A stretch of DNA of 64,000 bases from positions 1,276,322 through 1,340,321 of the forward strand of contig NC_018015.1 of the NCBI RefSeq assembly GCF_000265525.1, in the 5' to 3' direction. The DNA is from Thermococcus cleftensis. Its GTDB lineage: Archaea; Methanobacteriota_B; Thermococci; Thermococcales; Thermococcaceae. The position numbers were made by a program, and so were the translations under genes. The notes beneath the pieces were generated by a model that was not told the DNA's origin, did not search any database, and saw only the letters and a program-made list of their open reading frames with translations. Shown here piece by piece: positions 23,649-30,593 of the stretch. Position 1 is the stretch's first letter. Each line of letters begins with the position of its first letter.

Positions 23649-23775
23649 TTTGGCCTCGGACGTGCGGATTTGCTGGACGATGCTTCGAGGTAATTTCCAG
23701 GTGGTTTAATTTGCGAAATTCTTATTAACTTTAAACACGGAGTATAAGGGAGGTTATACCGAGGGGTGGGTTGTA

Positions 23776-24525
23776 ATGAGGGTGGAGATAAAGTTCAGGC
23801 CCGCGGAGGAGGGCACTATTCTTCCGTTCAACTACAACTACGACGTTTACACGCAGCTCCTCGAGAAGATGGCGATAGTTTCTCCCGAGATTGCTAGGGA
23901 AGCCGAGGTGAGCCATGTCGATTACTTCACTTTCTCTCGCATAATGGTGAGGAAGCGCGAACTCATTCCAGACCGCGGGATAAGGGTTCTCTCAGATGAC
24001 GTTTCTCTCTACGTCTCCTCCTCATCGAGCGAGCTGATAAAGGCCGTCGTTGAGGGCTTCATCGATAGTCCCGTTCTCCAGATAGGTGATGCCGCCTTCA
24101 TTGCCGAGGACATAAAGGTTCTCAAGGAGCCTAAAATCGAGAGAAGCGCCCTTTTCTCGACCCTCAGCCCGATAATGGTAAGGACCGTCAAGCTCAGCGG
24201 TAACAGAATGAAGATATGGGATCTCTACCCCAACGAGGAGAGCTTCTTTGACAAGCTCCGCAAGGTAATGCTAATGCGTTACTCAGCTATAATAGGACAG
24301 ATGCCCGAGGAGAGGGATTTCTCAATCGAGGTCGTTAAGTTCAAGCCCGTTAGGATACTCGTCAAGGACACCTACTACCGCGGTTCTCTCATGATATTCC
24401 GCTACACCGGCTCGAGGGAGATAGCCCGCTTCGGCTACGAGAACGGCTTTGGGGAGAAGACCAGGTACGGCTTTGGAATGGTCAAGGTGATAGATGAAGA
24501 GCAAGAACCAGGAGGCCGAGAATAA
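23776..24525 (+). CDS. cas6: CRISPR-associated endoribonuclease Cas6 (orphan)
   Basis: Cas6 cuts CRISPR precursor RNA within its repeats. The 249-residue product has the double RAMP-type ferredoxin fold pattern, the mid-protein segment IKVLKEPK...STLSPIMV, and the C-terminal glycine-rich motif GYENGFGEKTRYGFGMVKV, all shared with the Pyrococcus enzyme. The Tyr-His-Lys residues described as catalytic there do not align clearly; a lone His47 is the nearest candidate. No CRISPR array or other cas gene lies in the window. GGGGTGG precedes ATG 23776. The last 44 bases overlap the convergent transferase gene. Confidence 0.88.
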   Translation: MRVEIKFRPAEEGTILPFNYNYDVYTQLLEKMAIVSPEIAREAEVSHVDYFTFSRIMVRKRELIPDRGIRVLSDDVSLYVSSSSSELIKAVVEGFIDSPVLQIGDAAFIAEDIKVLKEPKIERSALFSTLSPIMVRTVKLSGNRMKIWDLYPNEESFFDKLRKVMLMRYSAIIGQMPEERDFSIEVVKFKPVRILVKDTYYRGSLMIFRYTGSREIARFGYENGFGEKTRYGFGMVKVIDEEQEPGGRE

Positions 24526-25390
24526 ACTCTATCCCCCAGACTATAGCCACCAGCCGCGGCTCCGTTACCCTGACCCTTCTCATTATCAGCCCCAGAAAGC
24601 TCGGGTATGGTGGAGCTTTTAGCGTTCCGTCCGGCATCACTTCCGTCCTCCCGTGCTTTCTGACGCCGAAACGGACGCCGAGGGCCTTTATCGTGAAGTC
24701 CAGGAAGTGCGGGACCAGCAGAACCGCCGCGCAGACTTCGACCTTGCCGGTTATCCCTACCAGCCCTATCAGCGCGCCTAGGCTCAGGGTTCCGGTATCT
24801 CCCGGAAATACCCTCGCTGGATAGCGGTTCCACCAGAGGAAGCCGAGGGCCGCTCCCGTCCCGGTGAGTGCCAGCCACCTGGCCGGGCCGTCTGTTATGG
24901 CGGCGAGGAAAGCCAGGGCTATCGCGCTCGTCCCCACCTCCAGCCCGTTGAATCCCGCGAGTATGTTCACAAGGTTGGCGGAGCCCGTGACGAAGAGAAC
25001 GGCGAAGACTGGGTACAGGATTCCTAGATTTATCGTGTATCCAAAAACGCTCACCTCGCTGGAGGCGCCGAGAAAGGCCGCGGGAACGGCCGCCAGCAGG
25101 GACAGCGCAACCTTGTGGGACTGCTTTAATGCCGTCAGGTCGTCTATCACCCCAACGACGCCAAAGAGCAGGAACGTGATGAGGGCCCTCGCGGTTTCAG
25201 CGTCGAGGAACGGCGCGAGGGCAAAGGGAATCGTGATGAGCAGTGCCAGCCCGCCCATCTCGGCCACTTCCGGGCGGTTGGGCTTGTGTATGTCCCTTCC
25301 CACCACCCCTGCGTTCTTCAAGGTTTTGGCCAGGTAAGGCGTCAGGATGAGCGTCAGGGTTAAACCTATAAGCGGAGCCACCTCAATCAT
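24482..25390 (-). CDS. Glycosyl-1-phosphate transferase, MraY/WecA/Alg7-like
   Basis: A 302-residue membrane protein with about ten segments that should attach a sugar-1-phosphate to a polyprenyl or dolichyl phosphate, starting a lipid-linked glycan. Diagnostic are the HKPNRPEVAEMGGLALL segment after helix 1, GVVGVIDDLTALKQ (Asp pair), NILAGFNGLEVG and FPGDTGTLSLGA. Later comes a cytoplasmic loop with GRTEVMPDG in place of bacterial histidines. The start ATG 25390 follows GGTG; the open frame upstream of it is non-coding. It diverges from the HAD-GT2 gene by 57 bases, and both likely serve glycan assembly. Confidence 0.87.
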   Translation of the reverse strand: MIEVAPLIGLTLTLILTPYLAKTLKNAGVVGRDIHKPNRPEVAEMGGLALLITIPFALAPFLDAETARALITFLLFGVVGVIDDLTALKQSHKVALSLLAAVPAAFLGASSEVSVFGYTINLGILYPVFAVLFVTGSANLVNILAGFNGLEVGTSAIALAFLAAITDGPARWLALTGTGAALGFLWWNRYPARVFPGDTGTLSLGALIGLVGITGKVEVCAAVLLVPHFLDFTIKALGVRFGVRKHGRTEVMPDGTLKAPPYPSFLGLIMRRVRVTEPRLVAIVWGIEFILGLLVLALHLSP

Positions 25391-25447
25391 ACTCAGGCAC
25401 CCTACCCCGTTACGAGCGTTCGAAAATAAATCCTTCGGTGAAATGGC

Positions 25448-26770
25448 ATGGACATCAAGCTGGTGGTCTTCGACCTTGACGGCACCCTCGTCGGTGCGCC
25501 GAAGCCCTTCGCTCAACTCAAGGAGGAGCTTAAGACACGCCTTCTGGCAGAGGGCATTCCAGAGCGCCTTCTTGGCGATCTCACGCCGATGTACGAGAGC
25601 CTTCAGAGGATAGCCCGGGAAACCGGACGGGAATTCGGGAAGCTTTACGCTCACCTCGTGAGGCTTGAGACGGAGAGAATGGAGGAAAGCTTTCTCTTTG
25701 ATGGTGTTATCGACGCCCTAGACTTCTTGAGGAGCCGGGGAGTTCGGCTGGCGGTGATGACCCGAAGCTCCAGGGAAGCAGCGCTCAGGGCCCTTGAGAT
25801 GCACGGAATTTCTGATTACTTCGATGTGGTCTCCACCAGGGACGACGTTCCGGCCGATGAACTCAAGCCCAATCCCGGCCAGCTGGAGCGCATAGTCTCG
25901 ACCCTCGGCGTCCCCCCCGAGAAGACCCTCGTCGTCGGCGACCACGGCTACGATGTTCTTCCGGCCAGGGAGCTGGGCGCGCTCTCCGTTATTGTGACCT
26001 CCCATGAGTCGGGAAGAATGAGCTTCTCGGTCGATGCCGAGCCGGACTTTGAGGTTCCCACGATGAGGGAATTCACGGCTCTCGCTGAGAATCTCCTGAG
26101 CACCTACATCGTTGTCCCCGCATACAACGAGGAGCGGATGGTGGGCAAAGTCCTCGACGATCTCCTCCGCTACTTCAGGCGCGATGAGATAGTGGTTGTG
26201 AACGACGGCTCCATGGACAGAACGGGGGAGATAGCGCGTTCTCGGGGCGTTCGAGTCCTAACCCACCTCATCAACCGGGGTCTTGGCGGGGCCCTTGGAA
26301 CTGGAATAGCGTACTCCCTCAGGAAAGGCGCTCGGCTGGTGGTTACCTTCGACGCCGACGGCCAGCACCTTGTAAGTGACGCCCTCCGCGTCATGAGGCC
26401 AGTCGCTGAGGGAAGGGCCGACTTCGCGGTCGGCTCTAGGCTCAAGGGCGACACCAGGGAGATGCCCTTCGTGAAGCGCTTTGGCAACTTCATTCTCGAC
26501 GCCATAACTGCCGTCTTCGCCGGAAAGTACGTGAGCGACAGCCAGAGCGGGCTGAGATGCTTCAGTAGGGACTGTGCCGCGAAGATAAGGATAACCTGCG
26601 ACCGCTACGCAGTCTCCAGCGAGATCATCATCGAGGCTTCTAAAGCAGGTTGCAGAATCGTTGAGGTTCCAATCAAGGCTGTCTACACGGAGTACTCGAT
26701 GAAGAAGGGTACCAACATACTCGAGGGCGTCAAGATAGCCCTCAACCTGCTGTTTGACAAGCTGAGGTGA
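25448..26770 (+). CDS. HAD hydrolase-family 2 glycosyltransferase fusion
   Basis: A 440-residue two-domain protein. Residues 1-210 are a HAD phosphatase (FDLDGTLVG; motif IV VVGDHGYDV). Residues 215-440 are a GT2 glycosyltransferase resembling dolichyl-phosphate mannose/glucose synthases (YIVVPAYNEERM, VVNDGSMDRT, FDADGQH, then QSGLRCF). The HAD half could act on a sugar or lipid phosphate produced or used by the GT half; that is inference. ATG 25448 follows GGTGAAATGGC. The stop overlaps the start region of the DUF2304 gene, an arrangement common for GT2-DUF2304 pairs. Confidence 0.88.
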   Translation: MDIKLVVFDLDGTLVGAPKPFAQLKEELKTRLLAEGIPERLLGDLTPMYESLQRIARETGREFGKLYAHLVRLETERMEESFLFDGVIDALDFLRSRGVRLAVMTRSSREAALRALEMHGISDYFDVVSTRDDVPADELKPNPGQLERIVSTLGVPPEKTLVVGDHGYDVLPARELGALSVIVTSHESGRMSFSVDAEPDFEVPTMREFTALAENLLSTYIVVPAYNEERMVGKVLDDLLRYFRRDEIVVVNDGSMDRTGEIARSRGVRVLTHLINRGLGGALGTGIAYSLRKGARLVVTFDADGQHLVSDALRVMRPVAEGRADFAVGSRLKGDTREMPFVKRFGNFILDAITAVFAGKYVSDSQSGLRCFSRDCAAKIRITCDRYAVSSEIIIEASKAGCRIVEVPIKAVYTEYSMKKGTNILEGVKIALNLLFDKLR

Positions 26771-26775
26771 TGGTG

Positions 26776-27147
26776 ATGTACGCGGTGCAGTACATGGCTA
26801 TAGCGGTTGTTCTCGTGCTGATGGTGTATGTCCTGGGAAGGTACGGGAAGAAGGAGTTCGAGTGGGGCGACTTCCTTTTCTGGGAGACCATACTCCTCGG
26901 CCTTCTGATAGTTTCCATCTTCCCCATCGAGATAGCCAACGAGATAAAGAAGCTCCTGGGGCTGGGAAGGGGCCTCGATGCCCTCTTCGTCATAGGTATT
27001 GGCCTTTCGTATATCCTGATCTTCAAGGTCTACCTCGCCGTGGACAAGACCGAGAGGGAAATCACCGAACTCACGAGAAAGGTGGCGATGGAACTGGAGG
27101 AGATAAACGAGAAGCTGGAAAGAATCGAGGAGAGGCTCAATCCCTGA
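26776..27147 (+). CDS. DUF2304 small membrane protein
   Basis: A 123-residue protein with three membrane helices followed by a charged C-terminal coiled coil (TEREITELTRKVAMELEEIN). DUF2304 proteins accompany GT2 glycosyltransferases and may dock them at the membrane. Several start codons sit in a row (GTG 26767, ATG 26770, ATG 26776). I favour 26776 because GAGGTGATG just before it acts as ribosome site. It overlaps the convergent dCMP deaminase by 11 bases. Confidence 0.78.
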   Translation: MYAVQYMAIAVVLVLMVYVLGRYGKKEFEWGDFLFWETILLGLLIVSIFPIEIANEIKKLLGLGRGLDALFVIGIGLSYILIFKVYLAVDKTEREITELTRKVAMELEEINEKLERIEERLNP

Positions 27148-27673
27148 ACTCCCCGAAGAGTTCCTCGAGGAACGCCCTCACTCTCTCCTTCGGCAGCTTG
27201 AACTGCCTTATCTTCACTATCCCCTTTTCCTGCGCCTCCCTGAGGAGTATCTCGGTGGCCTCGTTGGGGTACATCTCCTCGTAGACTATCTCCTTTATGC
27301 CCGCGTTTATGACCAGCTTGAAGCAGGTGTCGCAGGGAAAGTGGGTGACGTAGAGCGTCGCTCCCTCAAGGCTTATGCCCTTCCTTGCCGCCATCGCTAT
27401 GACGTTCTGCTCCGCATGAACAGCTCTGTGACAGTGGCCATCGACGATCAGGCAGCCGATGTCTATACAGTGGTCCATTCCCCTTGGCGCCCCGTTGTAG
27501 CCGGTGGCGAGAATGTAGCCGTCCTTGACCGCAACTGCACCTACCCTCAAGCGCGGGCAGGTTGCCCTGAGAGAGACCAGCTTGGCTATGAGCATGAAGT
27601 ACTCGTCCTTGGTGGGGCGGATTCCCTTTATCCTCTCCGCCTTTTCCCTGTCGAGGAATATCTCAACCGGCAT
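27137..27673 (-). CDS. dCMP deaminase family protein
   Basis: A 178-residue zinc-dependent deaminase with the signature HAEQNVIAMAARKG (zinc His and catalytic Glu) and PCDTC (two zinc Cys). An extra Cys/His cluster (HCIDIGCLIVDGHCH) is typical of dCMP deaminase/ComEB proteins. It would convert dCMP to dUMP for thymidylate synthesis. ATG 27673 begins six bases after the stop of the M48 protease gene, and the three genes from 28833 down probably form one operon. Confidence 0.9.
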   Translation of the reverse strand: MPVEIFLDREKAERIKGIRPTKDEYFMLIAKLVSLRATCPRLRVGAVAVKDGYILATGYNGAPRGMDHCIDIGCLIVDGHCHRAVHAEQNVIAMAARKGISLEGATLYVTHFPCDTCFKLVINAGIKEIVYEEMYPNEATEILLREAQEKGIVKIRQFKLPKERVRAFLEELFGEFRD

Positions 27674-27679
27674 ACCACA

Positions 27680-28468
27680 TCACTGCACACGGTTGTTGAA
27701 CATGTTGTTCCCGCTCATCTCCACCAAGATTCTGAATATCCTCTCGTCGTAACTCGGGTGGGTCTCGATTATCTGAACCTTCTGTTTCCTCTCGATGGAC
27801 GGCTCGATGCTAGGGAGGGCGCCCATCTTGACGCCAACGCGCAGGTCCTCGTAGTACTTGAGCTCTTCGAGGGCGCGCTTGAGGTTCATCGGCGTGTCGA
27901 GCAGTCTCAGCGCGGTCTCGTCCGCCTGGAACTCGCGCTCCTTGTGGAAGTTCGCCCTGGTTACCTCGTAGAGGGCGAGCAGAGTAACGGCCGCCAGGCT
28001 TACGGCGAGGCTTCTGGTGAGGAGTACGAGCACGACTGTGAAGAGCACCATGAGGTACCTCCCGTAGGCGAGGAGGGGGAACGTCCTGGTGTCGCCGTTC
28101 TTTATGTGGCCCAGCTCGTGGGCTGCGACCGCTAGTATTTCCCCCTGGTCTAAAACTTCGAAGAGGCCGAGGGAGAGCACTATAGTGTTCTTGAAGGAGT
28201 ACGCCGTGGGTATGTAGTCGTCGAGGATATATACTCTGGGCATTGGAAGGCCTGCCTTTTTGGCCATCTCTGCTATGCCGTCGTAGAGCCAGGGCATCTC
28301 TTCCCTCTGGAGGGGAACGTAGTTCCCCTTTACGTCCATGGTGGAGACCCAGAGGTAGAGAGCCAGCACTGTTCCGAAGGCCACCAGCGATATCTCTAGG
28401 CCCAGCTCCGCCAGCGCTATTACCGCCAGCAGAACTTCAAGGGCTATAACGATGAACAGCATCTTCAT
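27680..28468 (-). CDS. M48-family membrane metalloprotease (HtpX-like)
   Basis: A 262-residue membrane protease. Two N-terminal helices are followed by the zinc motif HELGH (AVAAHELGHIKNGDT), two further helices, and the third zinc ligand in REFQADETAL. HtpX-like enzymes degrade damaged membrane proteins. The start overlaps the stop of the BlaI-like regulator (TGATG), so the two are translationally coupled; an internal ATG at 28462 is also possible. This coupling recalls the bacterial BlaI-BlaR1 pairing of repressor and membrane metalloprotease. Confidence 0.88.
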   Translation of the reverse strand: MKMLFIVIALEVLLAVIALAELGLEISLVAFGTVLALYLWVSTMDVKGNYVPLQREEMPWLYDGIAEMAKKAGLPMPRVYILDDYIPTAYSFKNTIVLSLGLFEVLDQGEILAVAAHELGHIKNGDTRTFPLLAYGRYLMVLFTVVLVLLTRSLAVSLAAVTLLALYEVTRANFHKEREFQADETALRLLDTPMNLKRALEELKYYEDLRVGVKMGALPSIEPSIERKQKVQIIETHPSYDERIFRILVEMSGNNMFNNRVQ

Positions 28469-28833
28469 CACTTCTTAATCTTGGACAGGTACGCGTAGGT
28501 CGCCTCCTTGAAGTTCGTCATGAGAGCGTCCAAGATGCTCTGGACGACCTTCTCCTCGAACTCCTCTCTCGTGGTGGTTATTGTGTAGACGTATCTCATT
28601 CCTCCCCTTCCTTTCTCGACACTCCTCTTGAGCAGCCCCCTTTCACAGAGGCGGTTCATGAGTATGCTTATCGTCGAGCGCCTTATGTCAGGGTGCTTTT
28701 CTTTCATGTACTCGTAGACCTGGCCTGCCGTCGCCACCTTGACCTTCCACATGTGCTCCATTATCTCGGCCTCGAGGGGCGGGAGAACGGCTTTCATTCC
28801 TTCTTCAGTGAGCTTGAACTCGTGCGGTTCCAT
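28468..28833 (-). CDS. BlaI/MecI-like winged-helix repressor
   Basis: A 121-residue winged-helix regulator. The segment LPPLEAEIMEHMWKVKVATA, then VYEYMKEKHPDIRRSTISIL and RLCERGLLKR, matches the penicillinase-repressor family, with the C-terminal helices used for dimerisation. ATG 28833 follows GGTGATGGGC. It heads the operon with the M48 protease and dCMP deaminase, and probably controls its own promoter: a short palindrome GATAGGGTATC (28863-28873) lies between the TATA box and the start codon. Confidence 0.8.
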   Translation of the reverse strand: MEPHEFKLTEEGMKAVLPPLEAEIMEHMWKVKVATAGQVYEYMKEKHPDIRRSTISILMNRLCERGLLKRSVEKGRGGMRYVYTITTTREEFEEKVVQSILDALMTNFKEATYAYLSKIKK

Positions 28834-28862
28834 GCCCATCACCGTCCTTTCTCTTGGTATTT

Positions 28863-28873
28863 GATAGGGTATC
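28863..28873. promoter_or_regulatory. Possible operator of the BlaI-like operon
   Basis: GATAGGGTATC has 4-bp inverted arms around three bases and lies about 30 bases before the regulator start codon, downstream of its likely TATA element (CTTTTTAGCC, minus strand, about 28890). An operator role is inferred from position. Confidence 0.3.
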
Positions 28874-28968
28874 GTGGCTAAAAAGTTTTTGTGCAGGAGT
28901 GTTCTCTTCTGTACTGTGGCCGCCGGGAATTAGATTTTTAAAGTCAGTGATTGAGTAGTTATGGGCCT

Positions 28969-29046
28969 GGGCCGGTGGCTTAGCCAGGATAGAGCGTCGG
29001 CCTCCGGAGCCGAAGGTCGCGGGTTCGAATCCCGCCCGGCCCGCCA
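28969..29046 (+). tRNA. tRNA-Arg (CCG)
   Basis: Acceptor GGGCCGG/CCGGCCC, anticodon arm TCGGC-CTCCGGA-GCCGA (anticodon CCG), T-arm GCGGGTTCGAATCCCGC, discriminator G and encoded CCA. A TATA box GATTTTTAAAG lies at about 28933-28943. Confidence 0.96.
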
Positions 29047-29050
29047 GTTA

Positions 29051-29074
29051 CAAACTTCGCCTGTGCGAAGTTTG
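29051..29074 (+). repeat. Hairpin after tRNA-Arg, shared with tRNA-Val
   Basis: CAAACTTCGC-CTGT-GCGAAGTTTG is a perfect 10-bp stem with a 4-nt loop, five bases after the tRNA CCA end. The block from CCA through the hairpin to GATCA is the same as that after tRNA-Val (47369-47403) except for one loop base. It may be a 3' processing or termination element. Confidence 0.75.
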
Positions 29075-29236
29075 ATCAGAGTTGGTGGCTCCTCCTAGAG
29101 GCTTTCTTGTTCAGTGGTTTCTTCAGTCACTTGGAGTGTCTGGGTTTGGAAGCTTTTGGTTGAGAAACTCGTTGCCCAAGACTGTCCACCAACCGTTATA
29201 AGGGATCACCTTTAACTTTCCCGTTAGGTGTCAGTT

Positions 29237-30361
29237 ATGGAAAACCATCACCTTTTCGATTTGTCGGACTACAAGGTTTTAATCCCGAAGAAGCCCGATA
29301 TCCATTACCTCTACATCGAGATAACCAACCGCTGCAACCTCCGGTGCGAGATGTGCTTCAAGCAGTACTGGGAGGACCCAGAGGGAGACATGGACTGGGA
29401 GCTGTTCCTCAAAATCCTCGACGACGCCGAGGAGCTTCCGGAGCTTGAGATGATATACTTCGGCGGAATCGGCGAGCCGACCGTTCACCCGCGCTTCATG
29501 GACATGGCCAGAGAGGTCAAGAAACGCGGCTTCGCCCTCGGCATAAGCACCAACGGCTTCCTTCTAACGGACAAGAGGATAGAGGAGCTTGTAAAGCTTG
29601 GCCTCGACCTGATTTACTTCTCCATAGACTCCGTTCCAACTCAGCCCGTTGACATCGGCCACATAAAGCCGGACTACACGAGCTCGCGCATAAGGAAGAT
29701 TCAGGAGGTGAAGGAGAAACTGGGAAGCGACGTTCCGCACATCGGCGTCGAGGTCGTCGCAACGAAGGAGAACTACGAGGAGCTGCCGGAGATAGCGCAC
29801 TACGTCGGCTCCCTCGGCGTTGATACGCTCCTGATCTCAAACCTTATCCCAATAACCAAGGAGCACTCCGAGCTAATCGTTTATGATGGGAGCGTCGATA
29901 TGAAGCCCATCGTCGATAAGCTGGAAGCAATTTACCACGGTTACCTGCACAAAATAGCCGAGTTCTCCCTGAGAACCGAGAGGAAGTGCGAGTTCGTCGA
30001 GAAGAAGGTCGCCGTTGTCAGGTGGGACGGCGAAGTAGCCCCATGCTACCGCTTCCTGCACACCTATCCCGAGATAGTCTTCGGTAGGGAGAAGAAGGTT
30101 TACGCCCACTCCTTCGGCAACGTCAGGGAAAAGAGCCTGGCGGAGATTTGGACGAGCAGGGAATACAGCTGGTTCCGCTACGTTGTTAAAAACTCCCTCT
30201 ACCCGAGCTGTACCGACTGCCCCCTCAACGAGTCCTGCTCCTTCGTCCAGGACACCAACTACGACTGCTGGGGAAATACCCCCAGCTGTGCCGACTGTTT
30301 ATGGGCTAGGAGAATAGTGCTCTGCCCGATTCCCGAGAAGGGCATGAAGGGCTTCTGGTGA
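29237..30361 (+). CDS. cmo: Radical SAM/SPASM protein, tungstopterin cofactor modification (Cmo-like)
   Basis: A 374-residue radical SAM protein with CNLRCEMC (CX3CX2C) near residue 35 and a C-terminal SPASM-like cysteine array (CTDCPLNESC, then CADC). It lies directly upstream of the aldehyde oxidoreductase gene. In Thermococcales this neighbour is called Cmo and is believed to serve maturation of tungsten cofactor enzymes. ATG 29237 follows AGGTGTCAGTT, and a TATA-like GTTATAAGG lies near 29194. The 232-base gap to aor holds a strong hairpin and its own promoter-like AT tract. Confidence 0.85.
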   Translation: MENHHLFDLSDYKVLIPKKPDIHYLYIEITNRCNLRCEMCFKQYWEDPEGDMDWELFLKILDDAEELPELEMIYFGGIGEPTVHPRFMDMAREVKKRGFALGISTNGFLLTDKRIEELVKLGLDLIYFSIDSVPTQPVDIGHIKPDYTSSRIRKIQEVKEKLGSDVPHIGVEVVATKENYEELPEIAHYVGSLGVDTLLISNLIPITKEHSELIVYDGSVDMKPIVDKLEAIYHGYLHKIAEFSLRTERKCEFVEKKVAVVRWDGEVAPCYRFLHTYPEIVFGREKKVYAHSFGNVREKSLAEIWTSREYSWFRYVVKNSLYPSCTDCPLNESCSFVQDTNYDCWGNTPSCADCLWARRIVLCPIPEKGMKGFW

Positions 30362-30372
30362 CTACATTCTTT

Positions 30373-30425
30373 CGTTTTCCGTCAGTTCGGTTTTTTCTGG
30401 CTTCTCCCGGGGACTGACGGAAACG
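30373..30425 (+). repeat. Hairpin in the cmo-aor spacer
   Basis: Arms 30373-30386 and 30413-30425 pair over about 13 positions (core TTCCGTCAGT/ACTGACGGAA), leaving a 26-nt T-rich loop. It starts 12 bases after the cmo stop. It could end the cmo transcript or protect its 3' end. The rest of the spacer is AT-rich with no gene. Confidence 0.55.
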
Positions 30426-30593
30426 GGAAGTGGTTTGAAGTGGAAAACAACCATTCGGGTTTTCGACCGATTGTATTGGAATGTTAAACAAAAATGCTTA
30501 ATTTGTTCATCATTGTCCCTTTTTTTGCTTTCGTCAAATTTATTAGCATTAATGTACAAAAATGATTCCAAGAACCTTCGGAGGCATGAATGT

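Noticed and set aside
23562-23775. CRISPR array near cas6
   Set aside because: No direct repeats of 25-40 bases with regular spacing are present here or elsewhere in the window.
30500-30530. Minus-strand AATGATGA as a C box of another C/D sRNA
   Set aside because: No D or D' CTGA box lies at a usable distance.
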